Part shown: piece after piece, positions 49,016 to 56,923 of the stretch | How the letters are laid out: every line of letters begins with the position of its first letter | How positions within the stretch are numbered: position 1 is the stretch's first letter | Origin: Mucilaginibacter lappiensis | GTDB taxonomy: Bacteria; Bacteroidota; Bacteroidia; Sphingobacteriales; Sphingobacteriaceae | Assembly: GCF_900155965.1 (NCBI RefSeq) | Contig: NZ_FTMG01000002.1 | Location: 434,001 to 498,000 of the forward strand | Length of the DNA: 64,000 nucleotides | Direction of reading: 5' to 3' | Position numbers and translations under genes: made by a program | Notes under the pieces: generated by a model | Database searches by the model: none | What the model was told of the DNA's origin: nothing | The model's input: the letters and a program-made list of their open reading frames with translations, nothing else

Positions 49016-52000
49016 TTATGCTGTTAAGGTTTCTTCTTCTGTTATTTCGGCTGATTGCTCAGTAGGTTCATCGGGCATTAGTGATGGCGAATCGTAGGTG
49101 GTTTTGTTTTGTACCCAGGCAAATACCTGCGGTAAAATAAACAGGGCTGCCAATGTAGAGGCAAACAAACCGCCTATTACTGCTCTACCTAATGGTGCCG
49201 ACTGTTCACCGGCTTCACCCATGCCCGAGGCCATTGGTATCATACCCGCAATCATGGCTAAGCTGGTCATCAATATGGGACGCAAACGGATAGATGCGCT
49301 GGTGATGGCTGCTTTGGTAGCATCACGATAGTCCAACCGCAGCTTTTCGGCATTGGTCACTATCAGGATGGCGTTGGCTACGGATACCCCGGTTGACATG
49401 ATCATACCCATGTATGATTGCAAATTCAATGTTGACCCGGTAGCCAGCAGCATCAGTAATGAACCCAATATTACCGCGGGTATGGTAGATAGTACCGTTA
49501 ACGATACCTTGAACGATTGGTAATTAGCGGCCAGCAGCAGGAATATCACCAGGATGGCGACGCCCAAACCATTCTGCAAACTACTCAGTGTTTCGGTAAG
49601 CAGATTAGCCATACCATTCTGTGAGGCTATCAAACCTTTAGGCGGTGCACCCAGGGAGTTAATGGCCTTTTGCACATCGGTAGTAGCCGTACCCAAATCC
49701 TTTTTATAGATATTGGCGCTGATGGTTACAAAGCGGCGTGGGCCGCTACGGTCATATTCGCCCGGTACGTAGCTGGTAGTGAATGTGGCAATATCACTTA
49801 GTACAGGACTGCTTTGGCCCTTTACCAGTGGTATTTCCTTCAGCTGATCCATGGTGTTCATCACATATTCCGGAATTTGTACCTGCACCTGGTAGGTATA
49901 CGCTCCTTTTTCATCCAGCCAAAGATTTTTATCCGTAAAGCGGCTTGATGAGGTACTGGCCGTAACCGAACGGGCAATATCCTTGATGTTTAAGCCCAGT
50001 TGTGCAGCCTTCAGCCTGTCGAGGGTAATCTTAATCACCGGGAATTTCAGCGGCTGGGCAATCTGCACATCGCGCAGATAACTGATACCTTTAAGTTTAT
50101 CTACCACTTTGTTGGCATAACCTTCAATCTGTGCCATATCTTTACCGGCCACCTGCACCTCAATAGGCGATGATGCACCCTGGCTCATGATCTTCTCGGT
50201 CATGTCAATCGGTTCAAAGGTTATCCGGAGTTCGGGTAGTTTGTAATGGATGTTTTTACGCAGGGCATCTTTCAGCTCATCCATGTTCACCTTGTACTTT
50301 TCGTCCAGGTTTACCTGCAATACGGCTTCCTGCGTACCGGTGTTAAATACATACAGGTTGCTGGTTCCATATGCGGTAGGCACTAGCCCGATATAGCCCG
50401 ATGTGATTTCCACATGGTTATTCACCGTTTGGTTAATGATCTGCAATACCTGTTTAAAGGCGTCCTCAGTGCGTTCCAGCCGGGTACCATCGGGTTCTTT
50501 GAGGCGGATCTGGAACTGGCCGTTATTGATCTTCGGCATCATGTCTTTACCGATAAATACGAAGCATAAACCAGCCAGAATAATCACACTAAAAAGATAC
50601 ACCAGTACAATGCCCTTTTTACGCGGCATGCTTCTGTTAAGCACACCGATAAGCCATAACTTGATGCGCTCAAACAGATCATTCTCTTCCGGATGTTTTT
50701 GCTCATTGGCAAGGTGTTTTTTTACCTGACCTTCTTCTTGGTTATCCAAGGCTTCGCCGGCATGGGCATGAATATCTTCATGATGATAATGCTGGTAACG
50801 CTCGGCCTTAATAAGCCAGTTGCTCAAGATAGGTACCACGGTTTGCGCCAGTACATACGACACAATCATGGTTAAACCGATGGATAGTGATAACGGTAAA
50901 AACATGGCCTTAGGCACACCGGTCATCATAAACGATGGTGCGAATACAGCCAGGATACAAAGCAATATTAGCAGCAAGGGAAAAGAGATCTCTTCGCAGG
51001 CATCGTAAATAGCCAGGCGTTTGGATTTGCCCATCTCCAGGTGCTGGTGGATATTTTCGATGGTTACCGTGGCCTGGTCGACGAGGATGCCTATGGCTAA
51101 TGCCAGTCCGCTCAGGGTCATGATATTGATGGTTTGGCCAAACATGCTTAGCAGCAATACCCCTATCAGGATAGACACCGGGATGGTGATCACCACGATG
51201 AGGCTGCTTCGCCAGTCGCGCAGAAACAGGAGTACCATTAAACCGGTAAGCAAGGCTCCTAGGCCACCTTCGGTCATTAAACTTTTTACAGCGTTCACCA
51301 CAAACACCGACTGGTCAAACTCGTAGCTCAGTTTTACATCGTCGGGTAGCAGGCTCTGCATTTCGGGCAGTTTGCTTTTGAGGTCTTGCACTACGGTCCA
51401 GGTGGAGGCATCGGCGGTTTTAACGACCGGGATGTATACCGAGCGTTTGCCGTTGATGAGGGCATAATCCACCGTAACATCGGCCGCATCGGCTACGCGG
51501 GCCACATCCTTTACAAAAATGGGCACACCGTTTTGGGTTTTTACAGGGATATCGCCAAAATTATCCGGGTTTTTAATCAACGTGTTCATGGTGGTCAGGA
51601 ACATGGTATTATCCAGCCGGAGGTTACCCGAGGGCGATGTTACGTTAAACTTGGCCAGCGCGTCAACCACTTCGTCGGGTGTTAAGTTGTAACTGCGCAG
51701 TTTATCCGGATCAAGATTTATGGTGATGGAACGTGCATTGGCGCCAAATGGCGGCGATGGCGACAAACCGGGAACAGTAGCAAACATGGGGCGAATCTTG
51801 GTAGCCGCCATATCATAAATATCCTTTAAACTGCGTGTCGGGCTCGAGAATACCAGCTGGCCAACAGGTAGTGATGAGGCATCAAACCTAACCACCTGCG
51901 GCGGCAATGCACCAGGAGGGAAAAAGCTGGATGCCCTGTTTACCTGCAGCGCTACCTGTGCCGAAGCTTCGGCCATGTTGGTGCTTTCGTAAAACGACAA

Positions 52001-52276
52001 TTTAATAAGGGTTAAACCCTGTATATTTTTACTGGTGATGCTTTTGATACCATTGATATACAGGAATTGATCCTGGAACTTGGTAGAGAAAAAGCCTTCC
52101 ATTTGCTGTGGCGACATACCGCCGTAGGCTTCGATAACGTATATGGTGGGCAGGTTGAGCTGCGGAAATATATCTATCGGTATTTTTACTGCGCTGAGCA
52201 CTGAAAATATCAGTAAACTCATGGTAACCACTATGGTAGTGATGGGCCTTTTGAGCGCGGAGGTGACCATTGACAT
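49016..52276 (-). CDS. RND-family efflux pump, inner-membrane subunit
   Basis: Proton-driven exporter of 1086 residues with two porter domains and 12 membrane segments. The helix-4 relay motif reads G-I-L-V-D-Q-A-T, with Asp-Gln where AcrB-type pumps have Asp-Asp, and the helix-10 position of the essential Lys is Ala (G-V-S-V-A-N-A-I). The proton path must therefore differ from AcrB. A soluble insert rich in His, Glu and Asp (H-Y-H-H-E-D-I-H-A-H) sits near residue 500, which could bind metal ions. The substrate (drug or metal) is not clear. Confidence 0.93.
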   Translation of the reverse strand: MSMVTSALKRPITTIVVTMSLLIFSVLSAVKIPIDIFPQLNLPTIYVIEAYGGMSPQQMEGFFSTKFQDQFLYINGIKSITSKNIQGLTLIKLSFYESTNMAEASAQVALQVNRASSFFPPGALPPQVVRFDASSLPVGQLVFSSPTRSLKDIYDMAATKIRPMFATVPGLSPSPPFGANARSITINLDPDKLRSYNLTPDEVVDALAKFNVTSPSGNLRLDNTMFLTTMNTLIKNPDNFGDIPVKTQNGVPIFVKDVARVADAADVTVDYALINGKRSVYIPVVKTADASTWTVVQDLKSKLPEMQSLLPDDVKLSYEFDQSVFVVNAVKSLMTEGGLGALLTGLMVLLFLRDWRSSLIVVITIPVSILIGVLLLSMFGQTINIMTLSGLALAIGILVDQATVTIENIHQHLEMGKSKRLAIYDACEEISFPLLLILLCILAVFAPSFMMTGVPKAMFLPLSLSIGLTMIVSYVLAQTVVPILSNWLIKAERYQHYHHEDIHAHAGEALDNQEEGQVKKHLANEQKHPEENDLFERIKLWLIGVLNRSMPRKKGIVLVYLFSVIILAGLCFVFIGKDMMPKINNGQFQIRLKEPDGTRLERTEDAFKQVLQIINQTVNNHVEITSGYIGLVPTAYGTSNLYVFNTGTQEAVLQVNLDEKYKVNMDELKDALRKNIHYKLPELRITFEPIDMTEKIMSQGASSPIEVQVAGKDMAQIEGYANKVVDKLKGISYLRDVQIAQPLKFPVIKITLDRLKAAQLGLNIKDIARSVTASTSSSRFTDKNLWLDEKGAYTYQVQVQIPEYVMNTMDQLKEIPLVKGQSSPVLSDIATFTTSYVPGEYDRSGPRRFVTISANIYKKDLGTATTDVQKAINSLGAPPKGLIASQNGMANLLTETLSSLQNGLGVAILVIFLLLAANYQSFKVSLTVLSTIPAVILGSLLMLLATGSTLNLQSYMGMIMSTGVSVANAILIVTNAEKLRLDYRDATKAAITSASIRLRPILMTSLAMIAGMIPMASGMGEAGEQSAPLGRAVIGGLFASTLAALFILPQVFAWVQNKTTYDSPSLMPDEPTEQSAEITEEETLTA

Positions 52277-52283
52277 AGTTAAA

Positions 52284-53678
52284 TTATTTTAAAAGGTTTA
52301 AAACAGTATTGACCTGATTTTCTGTAACGGCTTTCTGGAACAACGCGCCTGAATAAGCGAATTTGGCTTGTGCCAGGTCTGTTTCGGCCCGGTAAAGGAT
52401 ATTAAGTGCAGCATTGAGCTCAATAATATCGGTTAATCCGCTTTTATATAGTGACAACTTTTGGCGATATCCGTCATTAGCGGCTTTTAACTGCCGCGGA
52501 ATTTCCTGTAAGCGCTGCCTGGCGGTTTCCAGTTCTACATCGGCCTGGTTGGCGCTGATAGATAATAATTGCCTTTGCTCAGACAGCTTTTGCAAACTGT
52601 AATCTGTGGTAGCCTTTTGGGTACGCAGTTTCAACTGGCGGCGACGGATATCAAACAAATTATAGGTTACACCGATGCCCACCAGGTAATTGCTGCGATC
52701 GATACCCCAGCCGCTTGACAAGCTGTTAAAATGATCATTAGCATCGATGCTTGAGCCCCGGCCCCAGGCCGCAGCTTCCAGCAATATCTTGGGGTTATAG
52801 CTTTTTTTCACCATACTCTCGCGCTGCAGGCTGTTTTGATATACCGACCTGTAATAGTTGATCACAGGATGATTAACTGTATCCGGGTTTAAGGATTGTA
52901 CAACTGTCGATTGTCCGATCAACATCATCTCGGCTGTAGTATCCGGAACGATGGATTGGTACGGCAAACCGCTAACCGATGAAAGCTGCAATTGCACCTG
53001 CTTTTGCTGGTTCACCAGCTCAATGTAGTTTAGCCTGGCTTTTGACAGCTCGGCTTCCGAAATACTGGTATCAACACCTGCCCTCACACCACTTTTAGCC
53101 AGTGATTGTATGGAGTGAAGGATCTCGGCATTGCGCTGTATGTTGAGCGACTGTATACCCAGCAGATCATGCAGGCGCAGCAGTTGCAAATAGTTGCCAA
53201 TGGTATAGGCCCGTAACTGGTATCGGGAGTTGGCAAATTGATTTTGCTCCACCTGGATATCAGAATTGGCTACTTTGTTTTGGGCTCCGTAGGATCCGAA
53301 GTTATAAATCTCCCAATCGAGCGCGGCTACACCTACGGTTGCCGATACGGCCGATGTATTGCTTTCGGCTCGTACTTTAGAGTCGGTTGGGATAATGCCA
53401 AACCCAAAATACGGACCAGCCACATTATTGTTGGTGCCTATGTCTGATTGATAACTGAGCCGCAGGTTAGGCAGCCAGTTACTATGTGTTTCGGCAGCCT
53501 GTGTACGGCGTATTTTGATAGCTGCGGAGTCGGTAAGCAGCGTGGGGGCATTTTGATCAACCCGGTTGAGCAGCGTTTTTAAGCTGACCGCCGCCGGATC
53601 ATTGTTTTGCTGTGCATAAGTATTTATCCCCATGAGCAGGCCCACGGCAATAAGTACGGTTATTTTTAAACTTTGCAT
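52284..53678 (-). CDS. TolC-family outer-membrane efflux protein
   Basis: Outer-membrane channel of the efflux complex, 464 residues when started at the ATG of M-Q-S-L-K-I-T-V-L (53678), which gives a proper signal peptide to T-Y-A-Q. The upstream in-frame ATG adds 23 charged residues and is less likely. Two outer-membrane-efflux repeats of long helices are seen (Y-R-S-V-Y-Q-N-S-L-Q-R-E-S; Y-S-G-A-L-F-Q-K-A). It is first in the operon, and the pump gene follows after 7 bases. Confidence 0.9.
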   Translation of the reverse strand: MQSLKITVLIAVGLLMGINTYAQQNNDPAAVSLKTLLNRVDQNAPTLLTDSAAIKIRRTQAAETHSNWLPNLRLSYQSDIGTNNNVAGPYFGFGIIPTDSKVRAESNTSAVSATVGVAALDWEIYNFGSYGAQNKVANSDIQVEQNQFANSRYQLRAYTIGNYLQLLRLHDLLGIQSLNIQRNAEILHSIQSLAKSGVRAGVDTSISEAELSKARLNYIELVNQQKQVQLQLSSVSGLPYQSIVPDTTAEMMLIGQSTVVQSLNPDTVNHPVINYYRSVYQNSLQRESMVKKSYNPKILLEAAAWGRGSSIDANDHFNSLSSGWGIDRSNYLVGIGVTYNLFDIRRRQLKLRTQKATTDYSLQKLSEQRQLLSISANQADVELETARQRLQEIPRQLKAANDGYRQKLSLYKSGLTDIIELNAALNILYRAETDLAQAKFAYSGALFQKAVTENQVNTVLNLLK

Positions 53679-53700
53679 ATAAGTTTCTGAAATGAACTTA

Positions 53701-53781
53701 TACCGGTATGTATACTTAAGCTTTTTGAAGATGCTTTTAAAGCACAATCATTATGGCAGAAAATAATAGTAAATACCGGTA
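53701..53781. promoter_or_regulatory. Two TACCGGTA palindromes upstream of the efflux operon
   Basis: Perfect TACCGGTA palindromes lie at 53701-53708 and 53774-53781, 23 and 96 bases upstream of the preferred tolC start, 73 bp (about 7 turns) apart. Both have A/T-rich flanks (ATACCGGTAT, ATACCGGTAA). They may be operators for an efflux regulator; none is encoded next to the operon. Confidence 0.45.
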
Positions 53782-53849
53782 AATGATAGATAAACTAATT
53801 TGAATATTGGATGGAGCATAAGCTCAGGGCCTGAGCAGGCCTCATCAAC

Positions 53850-54245
53850 TCAAATTTTAAAAGTGCAGAAGGACAAATAGGAATATTGTGAATCGGTAAC
53901 TGACCAATTAATTGTAAGTAAATGTTGGGGATTGAACTTCCAAAGGCGTTGTGCAAACAGAAGTAGTATAAAGCTACCCACAACCATATTTAACAGATCA
54001 ATAGCTGATTTTTTATCGTTCATGATAAACTTATCGGTACGCTGAAAAAAGTTGACATGGGAAAGGCTGGTCACAATGGTTTCGGTTTTCCTTTTAAAAA
54101 TGGAATTATGACTTACAGCCGCCTCGGGCACCGGCGCTGTTAAACGGGGTAAAAAAAAGATGTGCGATACGGCAATAAAAGTATAACAGGCAGCTATGAA
54201 TAGCACTTGCAATTTTTTAATGATATCTGAACGGCTTTGTTTCAC
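53850..54245 (-). CDS. Hypothetical membrane protein (131 aa)
   Basis: An ORF on the same strand as and upstream of the efflux operon. It has two hydrophobic segments (L-F-I-A-A-C-Y-T-F-I-A-V near 15-30 and L-L-N-M-V-V-G-S-F-I-L-L-L near 84-96), with a basic loop between. No family is recognised. It ends 171 bases before tolC and could be co-transcribed or independent. Confidence 0.5.
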   Translation of the reverse strand: MKQSRSDIIKKLQVLFIAACYTFIAVSHIFFLPRLTAPVPEAAVSHNSIFKRKTETIVTSLSHVNFFQRTDKFIMNDKKSAIDLLNMVVGSFILLLFAQRLWKFNPQHLLTINWSVTDSQYSYLSFCTFKI

Positions 54246-54363
54246 GCAGGTAACAATTTATACAACAAAGTTCAAAAAAATCAAATTGTTTTTATGCAAA
54301 GATATTGTTGCAAAATGAAGTACTGATGAACTTAATGTAAAACAGTTGCGATAGGCTGATATA

Positions 54364-54393
54364 ACAGTTGCCCGTGAAGACACGGGCAACTGT
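54364..54393. repeat. 13-bp perfect hairpin with AAGA loop
   Basis: ACAGTTGCCCGTG (54364-54376) pairs perfectly with 54381-54393. It has the same layout as the hairpins at 30114-30173 (TTGxCxGTG-N4-CACxGxCAA). It follows the DUF885 gene end on the minus strand and could act as its terminator, with only a weak T tract. Confidence 0.75.
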
Positions 54394-54414
54394 AAATGAT
54401 TTGCTTGAATAATA

Positions 54415-56196
54415 TTATTGTTTTGTAGCCCAGGCATTCATTTTTGCTTCAAATACAGCAAGTGGCATAGCGCCATCTTTCAGTACCTGGTTATGAAACT
54501 CGGCCAGGTTGAATTTGCTGCCCATCTGTTTTTCGTATTTGGTACGAAGCTCGCGTATTTTAAGCGCCCCTATTTTATAACCCAATGCCTGGCCCGGAAT
54601 GGCCATATAGCGCTCAATTTCGGCAGTAGCGCCTTGTTCGCTAATGGCTTCGTTATCCATCATATACTTAATGGCTTGCTCGCGGGTCATGTTTTTGGTA
54701 TGTATGGCCACATCAACTACTAAGCGGATGGCGCGGTGTATCTCATCGCCCAGTGCACCCATGTATTGATAAGGATCGGTATACAGGCCAAGCTCTTTAC
54801 CTAATGATTCACAGTATAGCGCCCATCCTTCTACATAAGCATTTTCACCGGCATCAAACCTGCGGAATTTAGGTAGTGAGGTGTTTTCCTGCGTCAGAGA
54901 GATCTGGTAATGATGACCCGGAATAGCCTCATGCAGGAATAATGACTCCATGCCCGAAGTAATGTTAAATTTAGTGGCGTCCAGTATCGGCACATAAAAT
55001 ATACCAGGTCTGCTGCCATCTGCCGATCCTGCATTATATTCGGCACTGGCCGATGCTGCCCGGAAAGCCTCCGTTTGCCTGATCTCGAAAGGCGTTTTAG
55101 GTACATGATTAAACATTTTTTTTAGGTTAGGCTCCATTCGTTTGTGGATGTTTTCAAACGCGTTCAAAACCTCTTTTGGCGTTTTATAAGGCGTAAACCT
55201 GGGGTCGGTTTTCATGTATTCAAAAAACGCCTGCAGATCGCCTTTAAAACCAACGCTGGTTTTGATGCTATCCATAATGGTGCGTATGCGGCTTACCTCT
55301 TTTAGTCCGGTTTGGTAAATTTCTTCGGGTGTTTTGTCGGTAGTGGTTTGTTGCTTTACCAGGTATGCATATTTGGCGACGCCATCAGGCAACGCAGAAT
55401 AACCTGAGGTTGTGCGGGCATGTGGCAAGTATTCCGTTTTTAAATAATCGGACAGCTTTTTATAAGTGGGCGAAATAACGGTTGTGATGGCTCTCGTATA
55501 AGCTTCGGTAAGCTGTTTTTTATCCGCATCGGAAAAATCTTTAGGTAGATTAGTGATCGGCCCATAAAATAAGCTTTTGGTAGGGTCGGCAACTACGAGG
55601 TCTTGTAGTTCGGGGATGGTTTTTACAACCAATGCTTTCGGTAAAACCACACCCGCTTTGATGCCTTTGTTAAAATTGCTGATGGCAGTATCGGCCCATA
55701 CCGAAAACGCTGAAACGCGCTTCAACCAGTCGTTATAATCCTTAACTGTTTTAAACGGTTGTGAACCCGAACCCGAGCCTAACTGCCCTATAGCAAGGGG
55801 TAAAGCACTAAACTGGTTAAAAGGCATGTATTCGAAATGGTGCTTAAATCCATCCAATGCCAGCTGCGCCTCGTAAGTAAAAATATCATATGAAAGCTGA
55901 TCGGCCTCGCTCAGATCTTCGCGATTAAAGTGTTTTACCTGGGCCAGGTAGTTGGTATAAAAAGCCTGGGCTTTGGTCAAAAACTCCACCGAACCATCGT
56001 TAGGCAGCTGATCATTATAGCGATTATCGCCAATATTGGTGGCATTAAGCGGATACAGCTTTAACGATTCTTCAAAGTAATTGTCAAATACTTTAGCCAG
56101 TTCCGGATTGTCGGTTTTGGAGGAGCTGGTTGTTTTGGGCTGATTGCAGGCAGCTAAAATAGCTGCGGCAAAAATGTAGAGGACGGTTTTCTTCAT
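54415..56196 (-). CDS. DUF885-family lipoprotein, metallopeptidase-like
   Basis: A 593-residue lipoprotein (Cys17 in L-A-A-C-N-Q). DUF885 proteins resemble zinc carboxypeptidases; here H-E-A-I-P-G-H-H gives an HExxH-like zinc site and the Glu of E-G-W-A-L-Y-C-E, about 35 residues later, is a plausible third ligand. The mature enzyme would work in the envelope. The true substrates of the family are not well known. It stands alone between the efflux-linked ORF and the toxin-antitoxin pair. Confidence 0.88.
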   Translation of the reverse strand: MKKTVLYIFAAAILAACNQPKTTSSSKTDNPELAKVFDNYFEESLKLYPLNATNIGDNRYNDQLPNDGSVEFLTKAQAFYTNYLAQVKHFNREDLSEADQLSYDIFTYEAQLALDGFKHHFEYMPFNQFSALPLAIGQLGSGSGSQPFKTVKDYNDWLKRVSAFSVWADTAISNFNKGIKAGVVLPKALVVKTIPELQDLVVADPTKSLFYGPITNLPKDFSDADKKQLTEAYTRAITTVISPTYKKLSDYLKTEYLPHARTTSGYSALPDGVAKYAYLVKQQTTTDKTPEEIYQTGLKEVSRIRTIMDSIKTSVGFKGDLQAFFEYMKTDPRFTPYKTPKEVLNAFENIHKRMEPNLKKMFNHVPKTPFEIRQTEAFRAASASAEYNAGSADGSRPGIFYVPILDATKFNITSGMESLFLHEAIPGHHYQISLTQENTSLPKFRRFDAGENAYVEGWALYCESLGKELGLYTDPYQYMGALGDEIHRAIRLVVDVAIHTKNMTREQAIKYMMDNEAISEQGATAEIERYMAIPGQALGYKIGALKIRELRTKYEKQMGSKFNLAEFHNQVLKDGAMPLAVFEAKMNAWATKQ

Positions 56197-56315
56197 CTTT
56201 AGTTAGTAGTTAATGAGTAAAACTACTCAAATGAAAATAAAGTGGGCTATGCGTGAATCACCTTTTGTAGAAAGACATAGTTTTTCAAAACTAAGTCTTG
56301 TTTAAACCAAGTTGT

Positions 56316-56570
56316 TTAATAATGATACCGGCACTGAAGTATAAAAACAGATCCATCATCTACCTTATAAACTAAACGATGTTCAAGATTGATCCGGCGC
56401 GACCACCAGCCTGCTAAATTATGCTTCAGGGGTTCGGGTTTACCACTGCCCTCATGCGGATTGCGTTCTATTTCTTTAATTAAAGCATTTATTTTTTTTA
56501 AGGTGGCCTTATCTGTAATTTGCCAGTACAGATAGTCTTCCCATGCAGGGCTCAGAAAAACTATTCTCAC
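56316..56570 (-). CDS. yoeB: YoeB/Txe-family toxin (mRNA interferase)
   Basis: An 84-residue RelE-superfamily toxin that cuts mRNA on the ribosome when not bound by its antitoxin. Marks are W-E-D-Y-L-Y-W, G-x-G-K-P-E-P-L-K-H, W-S-R-R-I-N-x-E-H-R-L-V-Y and the C-terminal C-R-Y-H-Y with the catalytic His. It overlaps the antitoxin gene by 4 bases, as usual. Confidence 0.93.
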   Translation of the reverse strand: MRIVFLSPAWEDYLYWQITDKATLKKINALIKEIERNPHEGSGKPEPLKHNLAGWWSRRINLEHRLVYKVDDGSVFILQCRYHY

Positions 56571-56821
56571 TCCTCAATAAGTTTTTTTTCCTGGCCTAAA
56601 CCTTTTTCATATTCTTCGATGCCTTTTAAAAGCCTGGATGCATTAGCCGGATTTTTAAGTAGGTAAAAAGTTTCTTCCATACTTTCATAATCTGTTTTTG
56701 AAATAACTACAACATCGTCGCCATTAACACTGGTTACCACCAATGGCTTATGATCATTGCGAACCTTATCTAAGAAAGATTTGAGGTGTTGTCTGAAAGA
56801 TGTATAGGTTGTAATTTCCAT
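56567..56821 (-). CDS. yefM: YefM/Phd-family antitoxin
   Basis: An 84-residue antitoxin: the N-terminal Phd/YefM DNA-binding fold (M-E-I-T-T-Y-T-S-F-R-Q-H-L) and an acidic, flexible C-terminal half (E-E-Y-E-K-G-L-G-Q-E) that wraps the toxin. It lies upstream of the toxin gene and should repress the pair by binding the palindrome at 56831-56863. Confidence 0.93.
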   Translation of the reverse strand: MEITTYTSFRQHLKSFLDKVRNDHKPLVVTSVNGDDVVVISKTDYESMEETFYLLKNPANASRLLKGIEEYEKGLGQEKKLIEE

Positions 56822-56830
56822 CGTTGTCTT

Positions 56831-56863
56831 TTATATCAAGATATATTATATATAAAGATATAA
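56831..56863. promoter_or_regulatory. Symmetric 33-bp operator of the toxin-antitoxin pair
   Basis: Reading outwards from a central T (56847): ATATAT on each side, 3-base spacers (AAG, AAA), then TTATATC and GATATAA. The symmetry covers 13 base pairs per side except the spacers. It begins 9 bases upstream of the antitoxin ATG, where YefM-YoeB complexes bind their own promoter. Confidence 0.75.
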
Positions 56864-56866
56864 AAA

Positions 56867-56904
56867 CAAAACAACATGTACAAAATATTGTACATGTTGT
56901 TTTG
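56867..56904 (-). terminator. uvrA terminator, 17-bp perfect stem
   Basis: CAAAACAACATGTACAA (56867-56883) pairs perfectly with 56888-56904 over an AATA loop. On the minus strand the stem is followed by TTTTTATATC. It ends uvrA 20 bases after its stop and lies next to the toxin-antitoxin operator. Confidence 0.85.
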
Positions 56905-56923
56905 AAAGATGTTAATCAAAAAA

